From Planctomycetaceae bacterium (GTDB lineage: Bacteria > Planctomycetota > Planctomycetia > Pirellulales > Pirellulaceae): a stretch of 13,249 nucleotides of DNA. Shown here one piece after another: positions 6,975 through 13,249 of this stretch. A model generated the notes under the pieces. It made no database searches. It was not told where the DNA came from and saw nothing but the letters and a program-made list of their open reading frames with translations. The position numbers and the translations under genes are program-made. How positions within the stretch are numbered: position 1 is the stretch's first letter; each line of letters opens with the position of its first letter. The stretch covers positions 1 through 13,249 of the forward strand of contig JAHEAM010000047.1 in NCBI GenBank assembly GCA_024642765.1, in the 5' to 3' direction.

Positions 6975-8402
6975 CTAATGAGCAGCAGCCTCGCCGTGCG
7001 ACCCGTCCTCATGATCGTGTGAATGATCATGAGGTATCACATTTTTGACTTCCGAAATTGCAATCACCGGCAGGTAACGGCAGAAGAGCGTAAACAGCGT
7101 AAAGAACAATCCGAAACTTCCAATCAACATCAGAATGTCAATTTCCGTCGCCCGGAACATGGCCCAGCTCGATGGCAAGAAGTCTCGACTCAATGACATC
7201 ACAATGACAAAACGCTCAAACCACATCCCGATGTTCACAAAAATACAAACGATGACCATTGCCACCAAATTTGTGCGGAACCATTTGATCCAAAACAACT
7301 GCGGGATAAATACGTTGCAGGAAACCATGATCCAATAGGCCCACCAGTAGTTACCAAACGCACGGTTCCAGAACGCAAACCCTTCCACCGATACGCCACC
7401 GTACCAAGCGATAAAGAACTCAATCCCGTAAGCCGTTCCGACCATCAAGCCCGTGGCCATAATGATCTTGTTCATATTTTCCAAGTGCCTGATCGTGATG
7501 AGCTTTTCTAACTTGAACAGCGAACGGCAGGGAACCATCAACGTTACCACCATCGCAAAGCCCGAGAAAATAGCACCGGCCACGAAGTAAGGCGGAAAGA
7601 TCGTCGCGTGCCAACCTGGCAATTGCGATACGGCAAAGTCAAAGCTAACGATCGTATGTACCGAAAGAACCAGAGGCGTCGCCAAAGCAGCCAAAATCGT
7701 GTAGGCCATTTCGTATCGATGCCAGGCGCGGGCTGAACCCGTCCAACCCAATGACAACAAGCTATAAACAATTTTGCCAACTTTGCTTTTGGTGCGATCG
7801 CGGAACGTCGCGATGTCGGGCACCATACCCATATACCAAAACAACAAAGATACAGTCGCGTAAGTACCCACCGCAAAAACGTCCCACAACAGCGGACTGC
7901 GGAAGTTCGGCCACATCGCCAAGTGCTCAGTCGGCACCGGGAACAACCAATAAAAAACCCACAAGCGACCAATGTGCACGCCCGGAAACAACCCCGCGCA
8001 AATAACCGCGAAGATCGTCATCGCCTCAGCAGCTCTGTTAATACTCGTTCGCCAGTTCTGCCTAAACAAAAACAGAATCGCCGAAATCAGCGTTCCCGCG
8101 TGACCGATACCAACCCAAAAAACGAAGTTCACAATTGGGAAACCCCAATAAACAGGGTTGTTATTTCCCCAAACCCCAGTTCCCTTCATGATCAAATGAA
8201 AGAGGCAAGCGCCGAGAATCCCCAACAAAACCACAGCAATCGAAAAAACGATGTACCAGGTCCTAGGCGGACGATCCATTTCCCAAATATGAGCCACGTT
8301 GTCGGTGACTTCGCCGTAATTCATGCCACCCAAGACCAGGGGCGCACGACGACCGGGATTTTCAAAAGTATTGTCCAATGACATGTCGATCGATGTTGCC
8401 AT
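6975..8402 (-). CDS. actC: Alternative complex III subunit ActC (NrfD/PsrC-like quinol-binding membrane subunit)
   Basis: Membrane subunit paired with the Fe-S protein ActB, carrying the main quinol-oxidation site of ACIII. From the ATG at 8402 the product is 475 residues with about ten hydrophobic helices. Conserved landmarks are GIGHAGTLISAILFLFRQ (98-115, His101), PGVHIGRLW (140-148, His143) and PLLWDVFAVGTY (170-181, Asp174); polar residues of this kind are expected near the quinol and proton path. The C-terminus is His-rich, with six His in the last 21 residues. An in-frame TTG nine codons upstream (8429) extends the frame, but the ATG begins the conserved MATSIDMS-like N-terminus and has TAGAGAA 9 nt before it, so I choose the ATG. 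It lies 97 bp after actB, with a strong hairpin in the gap. Confidence 0.95.
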   Translation of the reverse strand: MATSIDMSLDNTFENPGRRAPLVLGGMNYGEVTDNVAHIWEMDRPPRTWYIVFSIAVVLLGILGACLFHLIMKGTGVWGNNNPVYWGFPIVNFVFWVGIGHAGTLISAILFLFRQNWRTSINRAAEAMTIFAVICAGLFPGVHIGRLWVFYWLFPVPTEHLAMWPNFRSPLLWDVFAVGTYATVSLLFWYMGMVPDIATFRDRTKSKVGKIVYSLLSLGWTGSARAWHRYEMAYTILAALATPLVLSVHTIVSFDFAVSQLPGWHATIFPPYFVAGAIFSGFAMVVTLMVPCRSLFKLEKLITIRHLENMNKIIMATGLMVGTAYGIEFFIAWYGGVSVEGFAFWNRAFGNYWWAYWIMVSCNVFIPQLFWIKWFRTNLVAMVIVCIFVNIGMWFERFVIVMSLSRDFLPSSWAMFRATEIDILMLIGSFGLFFTLFTLFCRYLPVIAISEVKNVIPHDHSHDHEDGSHGEAAAH

Positions 8403-8411
8403 GATCTGCTT

Positions 8412-8418
8412 TTCTCTA
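8412..8418 (-). promoter_or_regulatory. TAGAGAA ribosome-binding-like motif before actC
   Basis: Minus-strand TAGAGAA (followed by AAG) 9 nt before the actC ATG at 8402. It falls inside the frame if the upstream TTG were used, which argues for the ATG as the true start. Confidence 0.4.
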
Positions 8419-8455
8419 GTTAATCTCAAGTAAACGCTGACATTATTTCAATCGG

Positions 8456-8479
8456 ATTACCGCGATCCGCCGCGATAAT
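8456..8479 (-). other. Strong intercistronic RNA hairpin between actB and actC
   Basis: On the transcribed strand ATTATCGCG and CGCGGTAAT pair over nine positions with one U-G wobble around the loop GCGGAT. On the other strand the same position is a C-A mismatch, so the fold suits the mRNA. It starts 21 nt after the actB stop and is not followed by a U-run. It is more likely an mRNA processing or stability element than a terminator. Confidence 0.5.
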
Positions 8480-8499
8480 CATTTGCGCCTCAACGGCCG

Positions 8500-11400
8500 T
8501 TACGCATGCGAATTCGCCTTCGTACGATCATCCATATCCATCAACCATGGATGCGGGTTCCGAACCCGTGCCAAATATTTTGTTCGTGGTCGATTGTTCA
8601 ATTCCGACAACATGGCGTACGACCGAGCATTCTCGTGAGCGTGGTAAACCTCACTGTCGTGGTTGTGCAGGTCGCCAAACTTGATTGCTCCCGTTGGGCA
8701 AGCGTCTTGGCACGCAGTCGTGATTTCGTTCGCACCAATCTCACGATTGCCCTCACGTTTGGCAACGATTTTTGTGTTTTGAATGCGCTGCACGCAATAG
8801 GAACATTTCTCCATGACGCCCCGACTTCGAATCGTAACCTCGGGGTTCATCATCAAATTCTGAAGCGCAAGGTCCGCCTTCGACAAACGGTCTGCATCCG
8901 GATATTTGACGAACGTGACGGCATCGGAGTAATTCAAATAATTGAATCGACGCACCTTGTAGGGACAGTTGTTACCGCAATAACGCGTGCCGATGCAGCG
9001 GTTGTAAACCATGTCATTCAGGCCCTCACTGGAGTGAACCGTTGCCGCGACAGGGCACACAGTTTCACAGGGAGCATTTTCACAATGATGACACGCGACC
9101 GGTTGATGAACGATCTGTTTGTCATCCGACTCGGCAGCTTCTTTGTTGTACAAGTTATTACCGAAGTAACGGTCAATTCGCATCCAATGCATTTCGCGAC
9201 CGCGATAAACCTGATCTTTGCCAACAATCGGAATGTTGTTTTCTGATTGGCAGGCCACCACACAAGAGTTGCAACCCGTGCACTTGTTCAAGTCGATCGA
9301 CATACCCCAAACATTCTTGTATTGAGGATTTTGCTCGGTATACAACTCACGCACACCTGGCGTGAGATCAAACAAGTCATGCTCATGGAACGAAGCAGGC
9401 CACTTGTGAGCATGTTCTCCCTCATGCACATGACCCGTTTCCGCATGCGCCTGGTCGTCCTGCTGGAACGAGGCGTTGATGATGGGCAGCGCCGTCACCT
9501 TCGAATAGACTGCGGGGCGAACCGACGCATGTTTGTCAGCGGCCGCCTCAGCGTGTTCGCCGACCGGATTCTCCGACAAGAATTCCTTGTAGCTCTCAAA
9601 GCTACCTTCGCGAATCAAGCCGCTGCGATTTTCATCCCGATCCTTAAACATCCGAGCTTGGATTTCGTCGCGTCCCACTGAGTCGATTGACCAGTTTTCT
9701 TGAATTACAGCCAGGGGATAAAAGGTTCGGCTATTGGCAGCAACCCCAATGTTTTTATTCACATACCACTGATCAGAACTTCGCAACGGCGAAACATCGA
9801 AACCAACAGCAGCAACATTCTTGTCTTTGTGGCCACCAACAGCACCAGCCATCGTGCGGCCGTAGCCAATCGCAACGGCTATCGAACCATTAGCTTGACC
9901 TGGTTGAATGTGAACAGGAAGCGTTACCTTGTCGCCGTTGAATGTAAACGCATAGAGGTGGTTTTGCTCTAGCTTAAGCTGCTTGGCCGTTTCCGGACTC
10001 ACCAACGCCGCATTGTCCCAAGTAATCTTCGTGATGAAATCAGGCAACTCTTGCAACCAACCGCTGTTCGCGAAACGCCCATCGTAAACCGAGCGACTTG
10101 GTAAGAACACCATCTCTTCGATTGCCTTGCCGTCCCACTTCGTTTTCCAAGAGCCATCGTCTGCGGGCATTTTTACCGACTGCACCGAAACCGAAAGAAC
10201 CTCTGCTTCTGATTTCTCGAAGAAACCTTTGTACAGCGCCGCTTTCCAATTGCTTTCAAATCCACTCGCACCAAAGTTTTCCCTGGCGGTCTCCCGAACA
10301 ATGGCCAGACCGTCAACATCGGCATCACTCATAGCACTCGCGAACACCTCAATCGCACTCCGGCCATTGAACAGTGGCGCGATCAGCGGTTGACTAACAC
10401 ACCACGAACCGTCATACGCCAAGCCATCACCCCAAGCCTCGAGCGGATGCGATGCGTTGAACACCCAACCACACAACACACTGGTTTCGTTCTTATAGAC
10501 ACTCAAATGAATAGCGTTCGGACAAGCCGAAATCATCGGCCCAATCTGCAAGTCCGCCGGGGCATCGTAGGCGGGATTGCCACCCAAAACGATCAGCGTC
10601 TTGACGGCGCCACTCGCTACTTTTTCCTTGAGTGAAATCAAAGATGCCAACATACCCGCGCGATCGGCATCGAGCGGCGATGTGAACGCAATCGTCTTCC
10701 CGATGTTGCCAAGCATTTCGTTCAGCTTGTATGCTACGGCGTGAACTTCTGGCGGCTGGCGCTCACCAACAATGATCATGCCTGCTTCTTTATTTTTAAC
10801 CAAATCGTCAGCCATCGACTGCAGGAACTTCTCGCGGTAACTACCGACCGCAGGGAACTCGCCGCCCATTCGCTTTTCGACTTCAACAGCCAAGGCACCA
10901 ATGAAACTTTGAATCCGGTTACTTGGCAACGACATGCGATGGTCCGCCGACGCGCCAGTCGTTGAGTACTCACTTTCAACACAGTACAGGCGACTCATTT
11001 TTTCGACATGCTCAACATCACGACCAGCCGCAAACCCGCGGCTATTCCGCATGGCAGCACCATCAAAATGCAATGCGTCAGCATCAAGACAGACAATTAC
11101 TTTCGCCTGATCGAAAGCGTACTGCGGTCGCACGACTTTCCCGAAAGCCTTGCGTGAACCTTCGCGAGTGTTGTCATCGCCGATCGGCGCATACACCTTC
11201 CAAGATCCACCACGAGACTCAAACTGCTTCTGCAACCGAACCTGCGACGGCGAGCTCGATGGCTCCGCCAATACGGCTACCGAACTCAGATCCGATTGGC
11301 TCAAGATTGCCCGAAATGCCACAATGAACTCTTCCCAAGTCGCATCCGCAAAAACTCCGCTGCCTTTCGCGCCCGAATCGCGACGTAATGGCGAACGCAA

Positions 11401-11835
11401 TCGGTCTGGGTCATATAACTCCAAGACTCTAGCCTGTGTAAACGCATCCGACGTCCCTGGCGATTTTTCAGAAAAACTCTTTGTCATCGCGTGCAAGCGG
11501 TTCCCGTCGAGTTTCACTGGGCGACCATCGTAGCTCGTTGCTTCAATCGGAATTGCTACCCCTGCGAAATCGATCATCGACGCATATTTGACGGGTGTTC
11601 CTGGAACGCGATTTTGCGGCCGGAACGAATACGGAACGATTTTCTCTGCCTGGTAACGACAACCCGTTGCAGCGCCAAAAGCCAACGAGGCGCCCATCAA
11701 CTGCAGCCACCGTCGCCGGGAGAAGCCATCGCCCGCCCCCTCACTGGCACCGCTCAGCGCAGTCCCAAATTCAGCTTCGATAGCTTGCTGCATCTCTGGA
11801 GTTTGATGCATACGCTCTAAATCTTGGTAACCCAT
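8500..11835 (-). CDS. actB: Alternative complex III subunit ActB (molybdopterin-oxidoreductase-like plus Fe-S domain)
   Basis: Large peripheral electron-transfer subunit of ACIII; 1111 residues from the ATG at 11835. The N-terminus has the family segment YQDLERMHQTPEM (3-15), then a Tat-type SRRRWLQLMGAS (39-50) and a lipobox-like AATGC ending at Cys59. Residues about 65-780 match the molybdopterin-oxidoreductase fold. They show no N-terminal Fe-S cysteine motif, as expected for ActB, which binds no molybdenum. The last 270 residues are ferredoxin-like with exactly 15 Cys in five groups: 852/855/858/862, 915/918/923/927, 947/953/957, 1011/1014 and 1042/1046. That number fits three [4Fe-4S] and one [3Fe-4S] cluster. 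A His-rich linker (795-819) precedes the Fe-S domain. The frame can be extended to a TTG at 11904 that overlaps actA, but those 23 residues look unconserved; the ATG is preferred, 47 bp after actA. Confidence 0.95.
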   Translation of the reverse strand: MGYQDLERMHQTPEMQQAIEAEFGTALSGASEGAGDGFSRRRWLQLMGASLAFGAATGCRYQAEKIVPYSFRPQNRVPGTPVKYASMIDFAGVAIPIEATSYDGRPVKLDGNRLHAMTKSFSEKSPGTSDAFTQARVLELYDPDRLRSPLRRDSGAKGSGVFADATWEEFIVAFRAILSQSDLSSVAVLAEPSSSPSQVRLQKQFESRGGSWKVYAPIGDDNTREGSRKAFGKVVRPQYAFDQAKVIVCLDADALHFDGAAMRNSRGFAAGRDVEHVEKMSRLYCVESEYSTTGASADHRMSLPSNRIQSFIGALAVEVEKRMGGEFPAVGSYREKFLQSMADDLVKNKEAGMIIVGERQPPEVHAVAYKLNEMLGNIGKTIAFTSPLDADRAGMLASLISLKEKVASGAVKTLIVLGGNPAYDAPADLQIGPMISACPNAIHLSVYKNETSVLCGWVFNASHPLEAWGDGLAYDGSWCVSQPLIAPLFNGRSAIEVFASAMSDADVDGLAIVRETARENFGASGFESNWKAALYKGFFEKSEAEVLSVSVQSVKMPADDGSWKTKWDGKAIEEMVFLPSRSVYDGRFANSGWLQELPDFITKITWDNAALVSPETAKQLKLEQNHLYAFTFNGDKVTLPVHIQPGQANGSIAVAIGYGRTMAGAVGGHKDKNVAAVGFDVSPLRSSDQWYVNKNIGVAANSRTFYPLAVIQENWSIDSVGRDEIQARMFKDRDENRSGLIREGSFESYKEFLSENPVGEHAEAAADKHASVRPAVYSKVTALPIINASFQQDDQAHAETGHVHEGEHAHKWPASFHEHDLFDLTPGVRELYTEQNPQYKNVWGMSIDLNKCTGCNSCVVACQSENNIPIVGKDQVYRGREMHWMRIDRYFGNNLYNKEAAESDDKQIVHQPVACHHCENAPCETVCPVAATVHSSEGLNDMVYNRCIGTRYCGNNCPYKVRRFNYLNYSDAVTFVKYPDADRLSKADLALQNLMMNPEVTIRSRGVMEKCSYCVQRIQNTKIVAKREGNREIGANEITTACQDACPTGAIKFGDLHNHDSEVYHAHENARSYAMLSELNNRPRTKYLARVRNPHPWLMDMDDRTKANSHA

Positions 11836-11882
11836 CTCTGTTTTATCCACGACCGTACCACTGTATTTTAAATTGAATTGGA

Positions 11883-12587
11883 TTATCGATGACAAGTCGA
11901 ACAACTGACATTGGGTTTGATATTTAGCTTCTCAGCCCACTCGCGACCGTAAGCCTCGGGATCACCCTCGGGAACAAAATCCAGCTTGGTCACAAGCTGC
12001 GGGTCACGGATATTTTTCTCCGGATTGCGATGACACTCTAAGCACCAAGCCATCGACAACGTTTCCCTCTGAGCCACAACTTCCATCGTGTCGACTCGAC
12101 CGTGACACGAAACGCAACTAACGCCGCGAGAGATGTGTGCCGAGTGATTGAAGTAAACAAAGTCGGGCAAGTCATGAACGCGTTCCCACTCCATTGGCTT
12201 GCCGCTCTCACGACCGAAATCTGCGGTTTCAAGTGCGTCGCGAATTGGCTTCAACAAGACGCTTTCTTGGCGAACGACACTCAGCGTCGCGCCTTCTTTC
12301 ACACGGTTCCCACCGTGGCAGTTGCCGCACGTTGCCGTTGCAGGCACCGCAGCGTGACCAGACACTTCAACAGTGTTGTGGCAATAACGACAGTCCATTT
12401 TCAGTTGCCCAGCGTGCAACTTGTGACTGAAGGGAACAGGCTGTGGTGGTTGGTGACCTACATTGACAACACGCGGATGTGTGGCTGCAAACAAACATGT
12501 GGCTAAATAACCACCAACCGCCAACCCACCGAGAATGGCAATCACCGTGAAACGGTTTACCCAATTCGGGAAATGAAATTCTTGCAT
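11883..12587 (-). CDS. actA: Alternative complex III subunit ActA (pentahaem cytochrome c)
   Basis: First gene of the cluster. The 234-residue product has a single N-terminal membrane helix (about 12-35) and a periplasmic multihaem domain. There are five CxxCH haem sites: CRYCH 66-70, CGNCH 87-91, CVSCH 158-162, CLECH 182-186 and CSTCH 229-233. Further His residues (for example 55, 58, 148 and 151) are possible distal ligands. The last haem motif lies one residue from the end, as is usual in ActA. ActA relays electrons from the Fe-S clusters of ActB toward the monohaem ActE and the oxidase. The ATG at 12587 directly precedes the membrane helix; upstream there is only a weak AAGAG. Length is within the family range. 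Confidence 0.96.
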   Translation of the reverse strand: MQEFHFPNWVNRFTVIAILGGLAVGGYLATCLFAATHPRVVNVGHQPPQPVPFSHKLHAGQLKMDCRYCHNTVEVSGHAAVPATATCGNCHGGNRVKEGATLSVVRQESVLLKPIRDALETADFGRESGKPMEWERVHDLPDFVYFNHSAHISRGVSCVSCHGRVDTMEVVAQRETLSMAWCLECHRNPEKNIRDPQLVTKLDFVPEGDPEAYGREWAEKLNIKPNVSCSTCHR

Positions 12588-12607
12588 AGCTCTTGAGATT
12601 TAAGGTG

Positions 12608-12613
12608 ATATTA
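12608..12613 (-). promoter_or_regulatory. Candidate -10 element for actA
   Basis: TAATAT on the minus strand, 20 nt before the actA ATG, would give a very short 5' leader. The hexamer at 17 bp spacing (TCACGA) is a poor -35, so this is a weak prediction. Confidence 0.2.
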
Positions 12614-12663
12614 GGATCGACCCAATGCAATCGTGATCGTCTCGAAAATACCTCGCAGGTCGG

Positions 12664-12856
12664 ATTGCCCCGAAAGCAGACAACCCATCGCTACATTGGT
12701 CAAACGCGCGTTTAGGCGCGAAATCAAGGCATTTTTTTCGACAGTACGGCCCGAAAGTTTAATCGACTTTCTCCATTTACGTCGATATGGTATTAGGTCA
12801 CATACTTTTAGGGGGTTCGATTTGCCCCGTTTCTGCGGCGTCGCAGACAACGCCAT
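12664..12856. repeat. Imperfect direct repeat with internal dyad in the actA upstream region
   Basis: Copy A (12664-12688) and copy B (12820-12856) share ATTGCCCCG / TTTGCCCCG at one side and GCAGACAAC plus CCAT at the other. Copy B carries 10-13 extra bases between the blocks that complete a perfect dyad, TCTGCG-GCGT-CGCAGA, at 12832-12847. A third GCAGAC occurs at about 12912-12917. Such spacing suggests operator-like sites or a decayed duplication; no binding protein can be assigned. Confidence 0.35.
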
Positions 12857-12979
12857 TTCCCCCAATTACCAGACAAATCGTCGCCCAGTACCCGCCTGCT
12901 AAAAAATCTGAGCAGACTGTACGATCAATCGATTAACCAAATACACAAAACACAGCAGGACTCGACCGTCTAGACTTCG

Positions 12980-13249
12980 ATGATTCAAATCCCACTAAAA
13001 AGGGCCCAAGAAGTTGTACTCGATTGCCAACTTCTTACGGACAACGCTTCGCTTTCTGGCAAAAATGGGGTTTTGAAAACAATTCAACATTTGGGATATG
13101 TTCAAATCGATACGATTTCGGTGGTCGCTCGTGCACACCACCACGTGCTTTGGACTCGGGTGTCCGATTACCAAACAAGTCACTTACAAACACTCGGCGA
13201 TGCCGAACGAGCTGTCTTTGATTATTGGGCGCACGCGGCAAGTTACCTG
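12980..13249 (+). CDS. ycaQ: YcaQ/AlkZ-family winged-helix DNA glycosylase (partial, C-terminus beyond right edge)
   Basis: First 90 codons, running off the right edge. An in-frame TAG at 12971 fixes the 5' limit, so the ATG at 12980 is the earliest start. The peptide contains the hallmark LGYVQIDTISVVARAHHHVL (38-57). This includes the Gln42-Ile-Asp44 pair matching the catalytic Q-x-D motif of YcaQ-type glycosylases (AlkZ-type enzymes have Q-x-Q) and the RAHHHVLW/TR segment that follows. Known members are about 400 residues long and excise bulky alkylated bases or unhook interstrand crosslinks. It is divergent from the respiratory cluster and probably unrelated to it. No good Shine-Dalgarno is seen; a CAGGA lies about 20 nt upstream. 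Confidence 0.85.
   Translation, partial: MIQIPLKRAQEVVLDCQLLTDNASLSGKNGVLKTIQHLGYVQIDTISVVARAHHHVLWTRVSDYQTSHLQTLGDAERAVFDYWAHAASYL

Larger units (their letters stand above)
12588..12979. promoter_or_regulatory. Divergent intergenic region between actA and ycaQ-like gene
   Basis: 392 bp without a convincing gene; it must hold the promoters for the whole act-cox cluster (leftward) and for the glycosylase-like gene (rightward). For the leftward side a TAATAT lies at 12608-12613, 20 nt before the actA start, but no good -35 box is seen 16-18 nt upstream. Other visible elements are a partial direct repeat (12664-12688 and 12820-12856), a 16 bp dyad at 12832-12847, and a short CGCGC/GCGCG inverted repeat at 12705-12720. 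Small frames of 84 and 89 codons cross it but have no recognisable protein features. No regulator can be named from these sites. Confidence 0.6.

Noticed and set aside
8403..8429. Nine-codon extension of actC from a TTG
   Set aside because: It would place the TAGAGAA motif inside the gene; the ATG at 8402 is better supported.
8506..9246. Long open frame (246 codons) on the plus strand opposite actB
   Set aside because: It lies entirely antisense to the Fe-S domain of actB, whose 15 cysteine ligands are intact, and its translation shows no coherent domain; it is a shadow frame.
11836..11904. 23-residue N-terminal extension of actB from a TTG overlapping actA
   Set aside because: TTG start, no Shine-Dalgarno, and the family-like N-terminus begins at the ATG at 11835.
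12611..12865. 84-codon minus-strand frame in the actA upstream region
   Set aside because: No signal, motif or ribosome-binding site; it crosses the repeated blocks and dyad of the regulatory region and is likely chance.
12633..12902. 89-codon plus-strand frame in the same region
   Set aside because: Overlaps the opposite-strand frame and the regulatory repeats, with no recognisable protein feature.
1..13249. Search by eye for tRNA, rRNA, CRISPR arrays, insertion sequences and phage or defence genes
   Set aside because: No cloverleaf, regularly spaced repeats, transposase or defence-type proteins were seen; apart from short gaps the window is filled by the respiratory cluster.

Overview
The window carries nearly all of a respiratory gene cluster on the minus strand, read from right to left: an Alternative Complex III (ACIII, a cytochrome bc1-independent quinol:electron-acceptor oxidoreductase) followed by the start of a caa3-type cytochrome c oxidase. 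The order of transcription is actA (pentahaem cytochrome c), actB (iron-sulfur/molybdopterin-like subunit), actC (NrfD-like membrane subunit), a fused actD-actE, actF (second NrfD-like subunit), a 120-residue single-helix membrane protein, an SCO copper chaperone, coxB (CuA plus cytochrome c) and coxA (haem-copper subunit I). coxA is cut by the left edge after 398 codons. At the right edge, divergently transcribed on the plus strand, are the first 90 codons of a YcaQ/AlkZ-like DNA glycosylase.

The organism is most likely a planctomycete of the Pirellulaceae type. This is inferred from the gene order, the actD-actE fusion, the middling base composition, the gaps of about 50-120 bp between co-directional genes and the rarity of canonical Shine-Dalgarno sequences. 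No 16S or marker gene is present, so the assignment is an inference. The cluster itself indicates an aerobic, probably menaquinone-using respiratory chain.

Region by region: 1-1196 coxA (partial); 1197-1318 a gap with two GGGGTCA-type mini-palindromes; 1319-2605 coxB with a long low-complexity tail; 2655-3599 sco; 3717-4079 small membrane protein; 4131-5411 actF; 5489-6895 actDE; 6975-8402 actC; 8403-8499 a gap with a strong RNA hairpin; 8500-11835 actB; 11883-12587 actA; 12588-12979 divergent regulatory region; 12980-13249 ycaQ-like (partial).

Working model: ActC and ActF form the membrane core where quinol is oxidised. Electrons pass through the four Fe-S clusters of ActB and the haems of ActA and ActE to the cytochrome c domain fused to CoxB, then via CuA to the A2-type oxidase CoxA. 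SCO loads CuA, and the small protein probably assists assembly or bridges the two complexes. The system is a known one. Its less ordinary parts are the ActDE fusion, the divergent small protein, the CoxB tail, His-rich segments in ActB and ActC, and several non-coding motifs between the genes.
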